Shown one piece after another: positions 1 through 10,500 of a stretch of DNA of 64,000 nt (the first letter of the stretch is position 1; each line of letters begins with the position of its first letter). Origin of the DNA: Branchiostoma floridae. Its lineage: Eukaryota > Chordata > Leptocardii > Amphioxiformes > Branchiostomatidae. The notes below the pieces were generated by a model, which worked only from the letters and a program-made list of their open reading frames with translations, made no database searches and was not told the origin of the DNA. Location of the stretch: assembly GCF_000003815.2 (NCBI RefSeq), contig NC_049992.1, positions 4,662,481 through 4,726,480 on the forward strand, in the 5' to 3' direction. The translations under genes and the position numbers were made by a program.

Positions 1-320
1 TAAGGAACAATAGTCTTGATTTCACCGTATGTACTTAATGCATTCTAGCATTTGATAAGATTCTACACGTACATGTTACGTATATCAGAAACGGTTTGTC
101 TGTTTTTTTCAGTACGTTTGATGGAGACAAAAGGTTGGTACAATGGCCTTAGGGGGTGAGTGTTCACTACACTTTGAATTCAGAAGGTCATGGGGTCAAA
201 ATCCGGTCGGGTCATAACAATTACGTAGCAATGGAACAAACAGCTTTCTCTGCTTTCCGCTTTCTGAGATCACAAGATTTTAGCTGAAGACTTGAATTTA
301 ATGTAGACAAATGAAACTGT

Positions 321-611
321 TCATTTTCTAACAGCAACATTGATTGCCTTTTCTGCCCATTTTGATATGAAAAACTGAGAAACAGATCTATTTGCAGCAG
401 TAACTGCCAAGGAGGTTATAGTATTTTCTCCATGAAAGTACTCTATCATCAGTCTATGCGTTTCTTTTAACCTTTCAAAATCAAACAGGTACTTGAAATA
501 TTCACCAAAGTTGGTGTGCATACTTAATAAGTTAATTTGAGGTTGTTGCTCATAATAAACTTTAAAAGACAGAGAGGAGGACCTCCAGCCAGAGCAGGAA
601 ACCCAGTACAT
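321..611 (-). CDS. unassigned open segment (hypothetical)
   Basis: An open stretch of about 96 codons on the minus strand ends in a TGA. Its composition is protein-like: mixed charged and aromatic residues, and a segment FDFERLKETHRLMIEYF that would form an amphipathic helix. No family is recognised. It has no convincing splice acceptor and no adjacent coding match. It could be the last exon of the minus-strand gene that begins at 4329, part of a neighbouring gene, or a chance ORF; it does not look like the DFFA C-terminal domain I know. Confidence 0.15.
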   Translation of the reverse strand: MYWVSCSGWRSSSLSFKVYYEQQPQINLLSMHTNFGEYFKYLFDFERLKETHRLMIEYFHGENTITSLAVTAANRSVSQFFISKWAEKAINVAVRK

Positions 612-980
612 GTAGTTTGGAACAGCACCGAAAGATTAAAAAATATGTTCAAAAAGTGCATTTTTATAAATTAAAGAAAGGACACTGTGCTTAGTCTAAT
701 AGATTTATGAAAAACTACTCAGGGAATAGAGGAGAAAATTCACCCTAGAAGTGCACTTGGTTCGATTTTGTATCTGGTTCGAAATGTGTTCAAGATTGGC
801 GGACAGGAGGTACGCAGTTTATGAGTTCTCCCATTTTAGTGCCTTTCAGTCTTCCAGATTTGTATCATGTGATTTGCCCAAATCAAAGGTGTGTATTTCA
901 TTAGCAGTACATTATTACTTGAATCGGGAAAATAATGTATAGTAATTAGTGTTCTTGCTAATTGGTACTGCTAATTTCAG

Positions 981-1088
981 ACCTATCCAATTTGGACCCT
1001 ATCCGAGCAGATGTTTTGACAGAAGACAGTTATGGTAGTGCAATGCAGCTTCGTACAGCCCACGTAGCGAGACGGCCAATAACACCAG
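981..1088 (+). CDS. possible isolated internal exon (unassigned)
   Basis: The segment has a clean acceptor (polypyrimidine then TTTCAG at 975-980) and a donor GTAACC at 1089. Between them one frame is open with a protein-like composition (segment LSNLDPIRADVLTEDSYGS, then LRTAHVARRPITPG). The length, 108 nt, gives a phase 1-1 exon. I do not recognise the family, and no partner exon was established on the plus strand. It may be an exon of an unknown gene, a transposon remnant, or chance. Confidence 0.22.
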
Positions 1089-2789
1089 GTAACCCCACTG
1101 TTCTAGATAAATATGCCTGCTTCATTTATATGCATAGGGTTGACGGCCTGAAGCCATAAGCTCCTTGATACATGGGGCCACCAGCTTTATGATATTATCA
1201 TAAATAATATCACCTCAGGGTAAAATTAGAAGTCGTAGTAGGACTTTTGGGAACGACCTGTTATCAAAATTTCAAATCTGGTTTGGTTCTGGAACCTACA
1301 TTGCCATGAATGCTAACATATCAGCTGAGACCTTTTTTTGTGTTTTGTTATTTATGTTGGATTTCATGCTAAAATTGAGTTCACTTAGTGAGCTCGACTT
1401 TCACTCAGTATTATTATTTGTTTTGTTTTCTTACAACTTAAATCTTTAGTTTTTCTGGTTTACAAATGTATTCATTTTTGATCACATAATGCTTTGATAT
1501 TTATGAATAAAAATATGATATATCACTGTGAGTTTTACCCCAAGAAATCTTTGAAAACTGCCAACAGACAAAAATGGTTATGAACTTCCTGGTTGTGAAT
1601 AACTTAGATGAACTGAAATCTACAATTACAAAAAAAATACAAGTCACAGGCAAGGACGTTATATGAGATTGCTTTCTTCACACATAAGTCGAAGCTTGAT
1701 GAATAGGCACTGATTTTGAGCTCAGTCCTTCTCATATAATGTCCTTGTCACAGGGAAACAACCACCCAACCCCCTCTGTAAAGTAAGGCTTTTAGTAAAC
1801 AAAAAAAAAAGGCGTGCCCTCAAAAGACATGTTTGACAAAGAGGTACAACAATTAACCAGAAAGCTGCAATTATCTTACAAATCCTCATATAAAAAGACA
1901 GTCAAAGACAGATTTCATCAACAGCAGATGATGCCAAACACATTATGTATGTATGTTGAAACAAGGCCTCTTCATGGGACAAACAATATGTCCTATTCAG
2001 GGCTCAGAATACTTCTCAGTACTACAGTTGTAAACAAATATTTTCCGCTTCCATGCAAGGACCTAATCTGTGCAAGGCTTTTTTCAACCTCCTTGGTCTG
2101 TGTAACGCAAACTCTGCTGTCCAGGGATGATTGGCAATAAGAAGCATGATTTAATAAATCAGGTTAGCGAGGACATTGATCCATGCAGTGCACAGATGCA
2201 GGTCAACCTCCTCGGTCTATGAGGGTTAGACATTGCAGGGTCCTCCCCAAAGAATGGAACAACGGAGGCCCTCCACTATACTCCTAGCTCAGCTCCACTA
2301 TACTACTTTTGAAATTTAGTGTGCTTCTTCCCTATTTTCTTGGTTAGTTTTGCTAAAGTCAATGAAAATTCACAGATTTTTGTGCCAAGTGGCATCACTT
2401 TCCAAGTGGGCATTGTCTACAAAAACTTGTGAATTGGCTATGATCAAATCAATAGTCGTTTTGCCACTTCACAACAATGGAATCACAACAATATATTATA
2501 CTTGTAGTATTTGACACCCTCTGTCATGCAAAATGAAGCCATCTTCATGAAAGAGCAGCACGTTGCTTTGGGTTACTTTTGCCAGCCCCTCCACTATACT
2601 AAAAAATTCTGGGGAGAACCCTGGACATCATATGATCTAGGTGAACACTATTTGAAGGCAATTCGATCTCAACAACAGGATAAAAAATTGGACATTCCTT
2701 TTGAACATTTCTACTCACATCCATCCCCAGAGAATGAACCGGCAGAACAAATCAATACTGGTTCCACTACTACTAGTACATCTAACTGG

Positions 2790-3137
2790 AAATTGTACAT
2801 GTCAAGTTCACTGACTTCTTTTGAGGTACCAGTTTACCTAATGTGTACAATGTTAAAAAAAGAAGGGCTGACCAAGTGTGGTTGCAGGTTTTCTAAAATG
2901 TATTTTCACTTCCAGCAAGGAATTCTTTTATTATTGGCTCTATTTTCTCTGTGTTAACCAATGCTTGATGCCATGACTCTAAAAGTTACACGTACATGTG
3001 TATATCAAAAACCCACACATGAAAAAGTCTTACTTGCCCAATTGGGCAAGTGAAGTTCAAGTAGGACATGCACTTGCCTGATCAGCATTTTTACTTGCCA
3101 GGGACAATCGCGCTAGAGGACTTGTCCAACCCTGACT
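2790..3137. repeat. dispersed repeat, copy 1 (partner 36349-36653)
   Basis: This copy shares several blocks with 36.35-36.65 kb, including the run TGGCTCTATTTTCTCTGTGT and the phrase AGGACATGCACTTG. It ends at ACTTGTCCAACCCTG (about 3123-3137), the reverse complement of CAGGGTTGGACAAGT, which also stands alone near 42577. Ends of the CAGGG type are typical of non-autonomous hAT elements. The left boundary is not resolved. The element assignment is an inference. Confidence 0.45.
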
Positions 3138-4229
3138 TGGCTAAATGTAATATGTGAGCTACCATTAAACTGCACTGTACCACTAACAAAGTGTCATGTA
3201 TCATACTCTGTTTGAGGTTTGACCACGACACTCATCAGCGAGGCTAAACCATCGTTATTAAGCAATCAGATAAAGCATAATTTTCTGGCGTATCGCCAAA
3301 AAAGTCTTCAACCTGCCATTATCTTTTATTCCTATAAGCGCTACATTATGTAATTTGGTGCACAGTGTCGTGTAGCAACATCTGCTTACAGTTCATGGTG
3401 AACAAACAACATCTACAACCACAATTATGGCACTCTCTGGGCAAATAGAAAATCCTGAACATGTTGTTATGAGTGTTATCATATTCCATTTCCTGTTGCG
3501 CTAGTTCAGTGAAGGGCACAACAGTCAAGTACTTTATGGATTTGTGAAAATGATTTTCATGCCAAGGACAGAAAATACTAGTAAACTACATTCACAAAGC
3601 TGTTTTTACACACACAGTGCTTATATATAACCGTAAATGTTAGAAAATTATGAACGTCATGCCATATTGTCATTTCATTTCCTGCTGACTGTACTAGTTC
3701 AGTGCTTGGCTGCTTGCCCTACTACTGCTTTATGAAAATTCATACCGAAAACAGAGAAGCACAATATGTACAACCACCAGGCAATTGTATGTACACATAT
3801 GTTAGATACCTCCCCGGTTTGGCGTTGCTACCTTTCCCCTATATCTACACTGCGTAGCTGAATGGTTATTTTACAAGCAGATGTTAGGCTAAGGCTGTTT
3901 TTCAATCGTTTTGAATAGTTTGATGGGCTTTCTACTTTTCAGATTTTGTTTACACACGCCTCATGGCGCACAGAAGAAAACCTGACAAAATATAACGTTG
4001 AATCCAGATAAAAACGTCCCAAAAGACGTCAAAGAAACAGGTTATAAGCCGAAGCTCTGCTTGGAAAGAAAAAATCGTTGGGGAGGATTTTGTTATCGAC
4101 TTCAGCGGCGGGGTGAACGACCTGAGCGCGTGGGGTGAATGACCTGCTATCCGGGAAAGCGTCTGTCGCCGATGATCTAACCGCGCCGCGGCCTTTTGTT
4201 AGAAAAATCCCCGACGGTGCCGAGCTTAC

Positions 4230-4329
4230 CTTTGCTCTTGAGCTCGTGGAGTGACCTGGCGACCACGCCGACCTTGACTTTCCTCTCTCCGTCCCACACA
4301 CGGAAGGCCTTCCCCTGTGCCGCGTACAT
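4230..4329 (-). CDS. DFFA: DFFA-like CIDE-N gene, first coding exon (partial)
   Basis: The 100-nt exon starts at an ATG (4329-4327), encodes 33 residues plus one base, and ends at donor GTAAGC (4229-4224). In the same frame a TGA lies upstream and no other ATG intervenes, so this is the first possible start. The peptide carries the CIDE-N signature: KAFRVWDGERKVKVGVVARS, then LHELKSK at the exon edge. CIDE-N domains mediate the interaction of the apoptotic nuclease inhibitor DFFA (ICAD) with the nuclease DFFB (CAD). Human DFFA also has its first coding boundary just after an LRSK-like segment. A DFFB or CIDE paralogue would share this fold; DFFA is chosen because it is the head-to-head neighbour of PEX14 in vertebrates. 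The remaining exons are not in the window as far as I can see. Confidence 0.72.
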
Positions 4330-4555
4330 CTCGCGATCGCGCCCTGGCAGGGGGAACGGTTTGTCTGGTTCAACTGAGGGCAAAGCGCCAGAAATTCAAG
4401 TCGCGTGAGCTGCCTTCCTGCAGCGATGGCGTCAAACCCGGAAGTGACATCCAAGCATAAATTATAAACTCCGCTCTGATTGGTCATCTGCGTCGTTATC
4501 GACCAATCAGAGGCGGGTTTACAATGTTTGTTGATCCCAGCATGCAATTTCCAAG
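4330..4555. promoter_or_regulatory. bidirectional promoter between DFFA and PEX14
   Basis: Only 226 bp separate the two divergent start codons. The interval holds a consensus ETS/GABP site CCGGAAGTG (4438-4446) and two inverted CCAAT boxes, ATTGG at 4479-4483 and CCAAT at 4503-4507. A YY1-type CAAGATGGC (4552-4560) overlaps the PEX14 ATG. There is no TATA box at a usual distance from either start. This set is typical of CpG-type housekeeping divergent promoters. The motifs are read directly; their activity is inferred. Confidence 0.72.
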
Positions 4556-4594
4556 ATGGCCTCCCCGGAGTCGAAAAGTTCGCCAAAAGACGAG
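4556..4594 (+). CDS. PEX14: PEX14 exon 1 (start)
   Basis: This exon encodes MASPESKSSPKDE and ends in phase 0 at donor GTTAGT. The MAS-start and Ser/Pro-rich N-terminus resemble the vertebrate protein. The ATG sits inside a YY1-type motif, common for housekeeping starts. Confidence 0.85.
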
Positions 4595-7500
4595 GTTAGT
4601 TTCGTTGTATTTGAACCGTGAAAAACAACATGAAACAAGGCGATGTCACCAGATACGGTAACTTTTCATGTGTAGATTTGTGCAATTGGAATGCAGCCGA
4701 AGTTGTTTCCTGCGTCCTGTTATGTGGGGCTGTCCTATTCGCTGTGATCAACAAGGTCCGGTTGTTCTTCTTCGACCACACAGGGGAAGGAACCTGCATG
4801 TCTACATGAGTGGCTCATGTTCGCATGCAACAGAGAGTATCTATGTATTCAGCCTCAGTCAGAGCCACGTTTGCTCTATAGGGTCTCATAAGATGATATA
4901 TGATCGCACATGGTTACGCCCACTTTTGTATTGTGTACCAGATCTTATGTAATAGTCTACCATGCTAGCCGCAGTAGGTCTCTAGTCGCCCCGGCTAAGG
5001 TCAGCCCCTTTCTCACCGCTCCCAAATTACTTTCTGAAAAGTTCACAGCTGTAACAAGGCAATCAGAAATAGATTGAGTGGGAAAAGGCAACCTCGAGCC
5101 TACCATACACACTTACATCAATCAGAAATGGCAGACTTAAAGTTAAACCCCTTCTGGCAGAAGTATAAACAGAAACTGCACTGAGTCTACTTTCAGAAAA
5201 GTCCACTACACTACAGAAACTGTTGCTACTCAAGCAACTGGATAGATTCTGGAAATAATCTGACGTTTCATGTAGCGTCAACTACCCTTCTTCAGTGACT
5301 GAGTAATTGTAGCTTGTTACCTGGATGTCAAAGCCTTCATCCGGATTCCATGTAAATAAAAGAGATAAGCAGTTATTCAATATGCTTGTTTTTAATCTCA
5401 CAGCAGAAGTTGTGAGGCGAAATTGTCACATTTACCTAGTAGTTGCCAGCTTATGTTACAAACTGCCTCCCTGACATTCAGTTTGTAACATACATGGCAG
5501 TTAGGAAAAAGGACTGATTTGGCCTCCCAACATCTGCTTTGAGATTAGCCCTTTTCAAGTCCAGTGCATACAGTAATTGCATTTAAGTTTATGGGGATAT
5601 ACTTTTGCGTTAGCGGGAAAATGGAGTATTCGCGGTGGTTTTGATTTTGCGGTAGCACTAGCACCATAGACTGTAGTCACACACTGTAATGTAAAAATGT
5701 TCGCGATGGTTTTAACTTGGTTAAGTGGCCACCATGAAAATCATTAACATAAAACTACCGAGAACATTTTTGCATTTACAGTTTTGTTCCTCCTCATGAT
5801 TCTAGCAAGTGACAACTGCTCTAGTCTGTGTAACGCAAACTCCGCTGTCCAGGGCTGTAACTGGCCACTTCCTGCAGGGGGCCGGCGGATGTTGGGCGGG
5901 CTGCTATAAGCGAGATTTAGGCACGATCTACACACAGTTTTTCCCGATATCGGCGAGCCTACAACCTCTCGCCGATAGCTTTTTTTCATCGTCCAGATGG
6001 AACTACTATATCGCCATTACAATATCGGGAAAATTTCTCCCGAAAGGTCCGGACCATTCGTACGAATACTACGATACCTTTCCTATAGCTTAGCAGGGGT
6101 TCCCGACAGGTTCGCGCGCGTGTAGATGCTTCCCGACTTCTGGAAGGCTCATTAGCATATAACGCCATGTGGAAAATCGCGCTATATGTTTATGACTGCA
6201 AGAGCCATGGGTGTCCGGCCCCCTACGTTCTAGATCCCTCCTGACATCTCCACAGATATCGGTAAAAACTGCGTGTAGATTGGGCCTTAATCAGGCTAAC
6301 AACTGCTCCTCTAGAAATTTGCTGTACCAGGTTCAGTAGCTGGGTTAAACAACTGTTGTTTTTCCTGTCCATCAGCAGGGTTCTCCGACAGAGGTACCCT
6401 TGAACCCTGAGCCTAGACAGCAGATGGTATGTATCATCCATATGGTATCAGCAATTTCAGAATTCAGAAATTCTAATCCTCAAAAAGATATTTATATCCT
6501 ACCATCGGCAAGAAGGCTGTGATTTTGGTGCCATTTGTGGTCAGGCATTTTTGTTTGTGAGCAGAATAACTCAAGAAGCTGTAAATGGATTTTCATGATG
6601 ATAAAAAAATTACTACCAGTAACTGCTAGCCTCCTCAATTTTTTTTCCAACTGCAACTTGGGCACACTTCTCACAAGTTTTGTTTCACCTCCATTGTTCA
6701 GACAAAAATGTCTACTGAAACCATTCCTCCAGACACAGATGAAAGTCTCCACTGCAAAATAAAAGGGCATAGACTAATGAAATGCCAGAATGCCCTGGGA
6801 ACTCTGCCAATGTAGGAAGTACAGTTCTCATTGCTTAGACTCATGTCAGCATGACATATATTAACCTTTATAATCCTCTCCCTGTTTCAGATTGAGACTG
6901 CAGTAAAATTTCTACAGAATCCCAGAGTCAGACAGAGTGCATTCACTCAGAGGAGAGCCTTCTTACAGAAGAAAGGTTGGTATCTGCTTGTTAGTCTGTC
7001 ACCGTGTATAACGCAAACTCTGCTATCTGGGCTGTAACTGGCCCCTCTCTTTAACGGGCAGCTATATGCACAGTTCAATCAAGCTTGTTAACACAAATAA
7101 ACTTCATATATGATGAGTAACTTGGAAACTTGGAACCTCTTGAATGAACAGTAAGGGACCTGTATGTTTTATGCTATATGATTATTGTTATGTTTACGTT
7201 TATGTTCATTATGTTGATTTGGGCTCCCTTGGAAATCAGTTTTATCAAAACTGTAGGGACTACCCTGAAAGATTAATAAATAAATAAATAAAAAGTACTT
7301 ATTTCACCTGAATTAAAGTCTATTATTTCTTTAGTCCTGTACATGTATGTGTATCTGTTTATGTCTATGTGTGTTTGAATATGTGTGTGTATGTGTGTGT
7401 GTGTGTTTCTGAAGTGGATGCCAAATCTGATTCTGTTTTTTGGACAGGTAGTGTTGATTATTTTGGAGTTGCAGTGCCCCCTGTGGAACATTTTGAAAAG

Positions 7501-10500
7501 TGCAGCTCAGAAAAACCCATGTTTCAGTCGGACTGGTAGAGAGTTAGGTAGGGCATTGGCAGCAGTATAACACATCTATTGTCAATGATAGTCAATTCTA
7601 ATGTAAATCTTTTATCTTTCCAGGGTTAACAAATGAAGAAATCCAGTTGGCAATAGAGAAGTCAGGAACAGCAGCAGATGAAACAAACCCTCCACCCCCA
7701 CCTCCTACACAAGTGGTACAGTCCACAGCCCCAGTAGCTCTTCAACCACCTGTTAGTAAGTACTGTATTGTAAATTGTGAAATATTCACTGTGTTTTTTT
7801 CTTCAATAGAAGGATACCTCCCAGTTGAACAGTAGAAATATTTCTTTGTCTACAAAGATTCCTCAAGGTGATACCAATTTTTAATATGTTGGTTTTCCAA
7901 CTTTAAAAAAACAACAACATTATGATAAAAATTTATTTAAAGAAATAATCCTGAGGACCAAATTTTAATTCTTTGAGAAGTCTTATTGAAGATTTCTTCT
8001 TGGTCTCTGCTTTTATGATGACTGCTTTCTATAATCTCAAGGCAGATGTACTGGTGGCACGAGGAGTGTTCTGAACNNNNNNNNNNNNNNNNNNNNNNNN
8101 NNNNNNNNNNNNNNNNNNNNNNNNNNNNNNNNNNNNNNNNNNNNNNNNNNNNNNNNNNNNNNNNNNNNNNNNNNNNATTGGCGTGGCTCACTAAGTTGTT
8201 TAGAACTTAGAAACTCTTTCCAATATATTAATTCACTATAGTTCATTCTAAATGTTCCAAAGTGTAACAACTAACAGGTTGTCCCTGTTCTCTTTACAGT
8301 TGTCCCAGTTTCTCCATGGTCCAAATGGCGGGACATGGGAGCAGTTATCGTGTTGGTGGGAGGGGCGCTGTATGGCCTGTACAGACTCTTCCAGGTTTGT
8401 ATATAGTGTTGGTGGGAGGGGCGCTGTATGGCCTGTACAGACTCTTCCAGGTTTGTATATAGTGTTAGTGGGAGGGGCGCTGTATGGCCTGTACAGACTC
8501 TTCCAGGTTTGTATATAGTGTTGGTGGGAGGGGCGCTGTATGGCCTGTACAGACTCTTCCAGGTTTGTATATAGTGTTGGTGGGAGGGACGCTGTATGGC
8601 CTGTACAGACTCTTCCAGGTTTGTCTGTCTGTTAAACTTTGTTTCTTTAGTAGCATGAAAGTTCATCTGTGTTATCTGTATGGTATCTGTATGGCCTGTA
8701 CCAGGATTGTCTGTCTGTTTCTTTGGGAGCATTAAAGTTCATTTGTGTTGGTTGGTACATGTGCCTGCAGTTATGAAAAACTTTTTTTCCAATAAATAGA
8801 AAGAAGTTAGGCTGACCAAAATGTGGTGTAGTCCTCTTGAATGTCTCCTGTAAGATATCTGAAGAACTTTTCAGACGTGATATTATCTATTGATTAAGTA
8901 AGTGATATTATTTGTATATCTATTCATTTTGATGAAGTGTTAACATTATTTTTGATGATTGCAGGCATATTTGTTACCCCTGTGGAAGAGCAGAGATGAG
9001 GAGAGACAGAGACTGGAGAGGATAGAGGCTGCTGTGACTGAGCTCACTGCTTCTGTCAACAAAACAGGTCAGTAAAGCAGCCAGATTTAACACACCTATA
9101 TCCAGAAGAGTATAGTTGAACTGGTGTGTTTAGCTATATCTATGCTGTAGCATAAACTCATTGCAATACTTAGGCCAATGAAAAAGTACCATGCTTCAAC
9201 CAAGGTCGAACAGAAATAAGAAAAAGGCTTTAACTACCCAGTGTAATCATTTACAATGATTTGTGTTTCAATGTCCATTCATTAAATGGTGCAAAGTTTT
9301 GTTGTCGTAAAGGCTGGAGCTAAAAAAAAATGTGGTTGCTAAAAATCAAGTCCAAAGAAGAGGATATATACCTGATAAAACATGAAATGTAAAAGACCAG
9401 AGCATTAGTGAATATACTGGTAGCGTGCATGAATTTTCATTTTTTTTACCTGCCATTGACATATGCATTCTTTTGGTAATGATACCTGGTGTATTTTGCA
9501 GCCAGTAATAAAAATGCAAGGCTGTCTTGTGATGGATACAGGCTATTGGAATATTACTGGACACATAAATACAGCACAAAAATATCAAAAAGTATCAAAA
9601 ATACAAGATAGCAAACATGATTCTTCATGACCAGGGCTCAAAATACCACCTGTATATGCAGGTTAGTGCAGGTAAATTTGGACCTGTGCAGGTATTTCTG
9701 GTGTCTACCTGCACCTAACCTGCACTGGTCCATGTACTGTGTTTTATACATAAATGTCCTATGATGTACACACGCAAAAATATAGATGTATGTGGATTGT
9801 TTTAAGCTGCATTGAATGTTACCACCTAGAAAGTGGATAAGGAAAAAAATAGCAATGGTTCCTGAGAATTTCAAGTGTGATCCATTGCATGCTTCCTGGA
9901 TTCAGAGTGGTGCAGGTAAAATTTCTCTGGTGCAGGTAATTTTCAATGTTACCTGCCCCAGTGCAGGTATGCAGAAAAATGTATTTCGAGCCCTGATGAC
10001 TGATGTAATGTATTACTGCATCCTTGCTACTACAGTTGGAGAGTTACAACAGACCCTGACTAAGCAGGGGGACAGGGTACAGGAGATCTCCATGGAACTA
10101 GCTGCTGGGAAGGTAAGGAAATAAACACGTGTCATGGATACAAATCAAGCTTGGTGTGGCACTGATTCATTGATTGATTTGCAATACCGGTATGTAGAAC
10201 AGATAGAAACAAATCATCATACAGAAGAAGGGATCATGCAGAGTAGGGGTGCGCAGAAGCCCTAGTAGCTTTTTGTCAGCCTTCCTCATAATTATACAGT
10301 ATAAAAGGTTTAAATTTTTATCAAACAAAAAATGAATTAAGATTATAACACAAAGTATCTAGATGAGACATGAATTGTATTACACACTATTAATACTGAA
10401 TACAGTACTGTACATAATTTGCAAATAACACTGCAGGGATACATGTACATGTATTAGGTCATAGCAAACTAACAAATTACATTTTGTCCTGACTCTATGT

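Larger units (their letters stand above)
1..4229. other. left flank: repeats and unassigned coding-like segments
   Basis: No gene is recognised with confidence here. The stretch holds AT-rich sequence, a dispersed repeat whose partner is at 36.35-36.65 kb, a short dispersed motif around 2099-2133 that recurs near 5825 and 7005, and a few open segments listed separately. The rest of the minus-strand CIDE-N gene starting at 4329 should continue leftwards, but scanning by eye I found no second CIDE-N exon (an acidic EDGT-like strand followed by a YF pair) on the minus strand, so it probably lies beyond position 1. Confidence 0.5.

Noticed and set aside
1814-2140. 108-codon plus-strand ORF
   Set aside because: Its 3' end runs through the dispersed GTGTAACGCAAACTC motif, and the start is preceded by a poly(A) run. 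Basic composition but no recognisable domain.
2511-2957. 148-codon plus-strand ORF
   Set aside because: Its 3' part lies in a dispersed repeat shared with 36.4 kb; the 5' part has no recognised family and no splice support.
4029-4586. 185-codon minus-strand ORF overlapping the promoter and the PEX14 start
   Set aside because: It runs across the DFFA exon in another frame and through the promoter; GC-rich chance frame with no domain.
8252-8735. several ORFs on both strands over the 56-bp array
   Set aside because: A 56-bp period reads the same repeat in successive frames; only the PEX14 exon 5 frame up to 8394 is coding.
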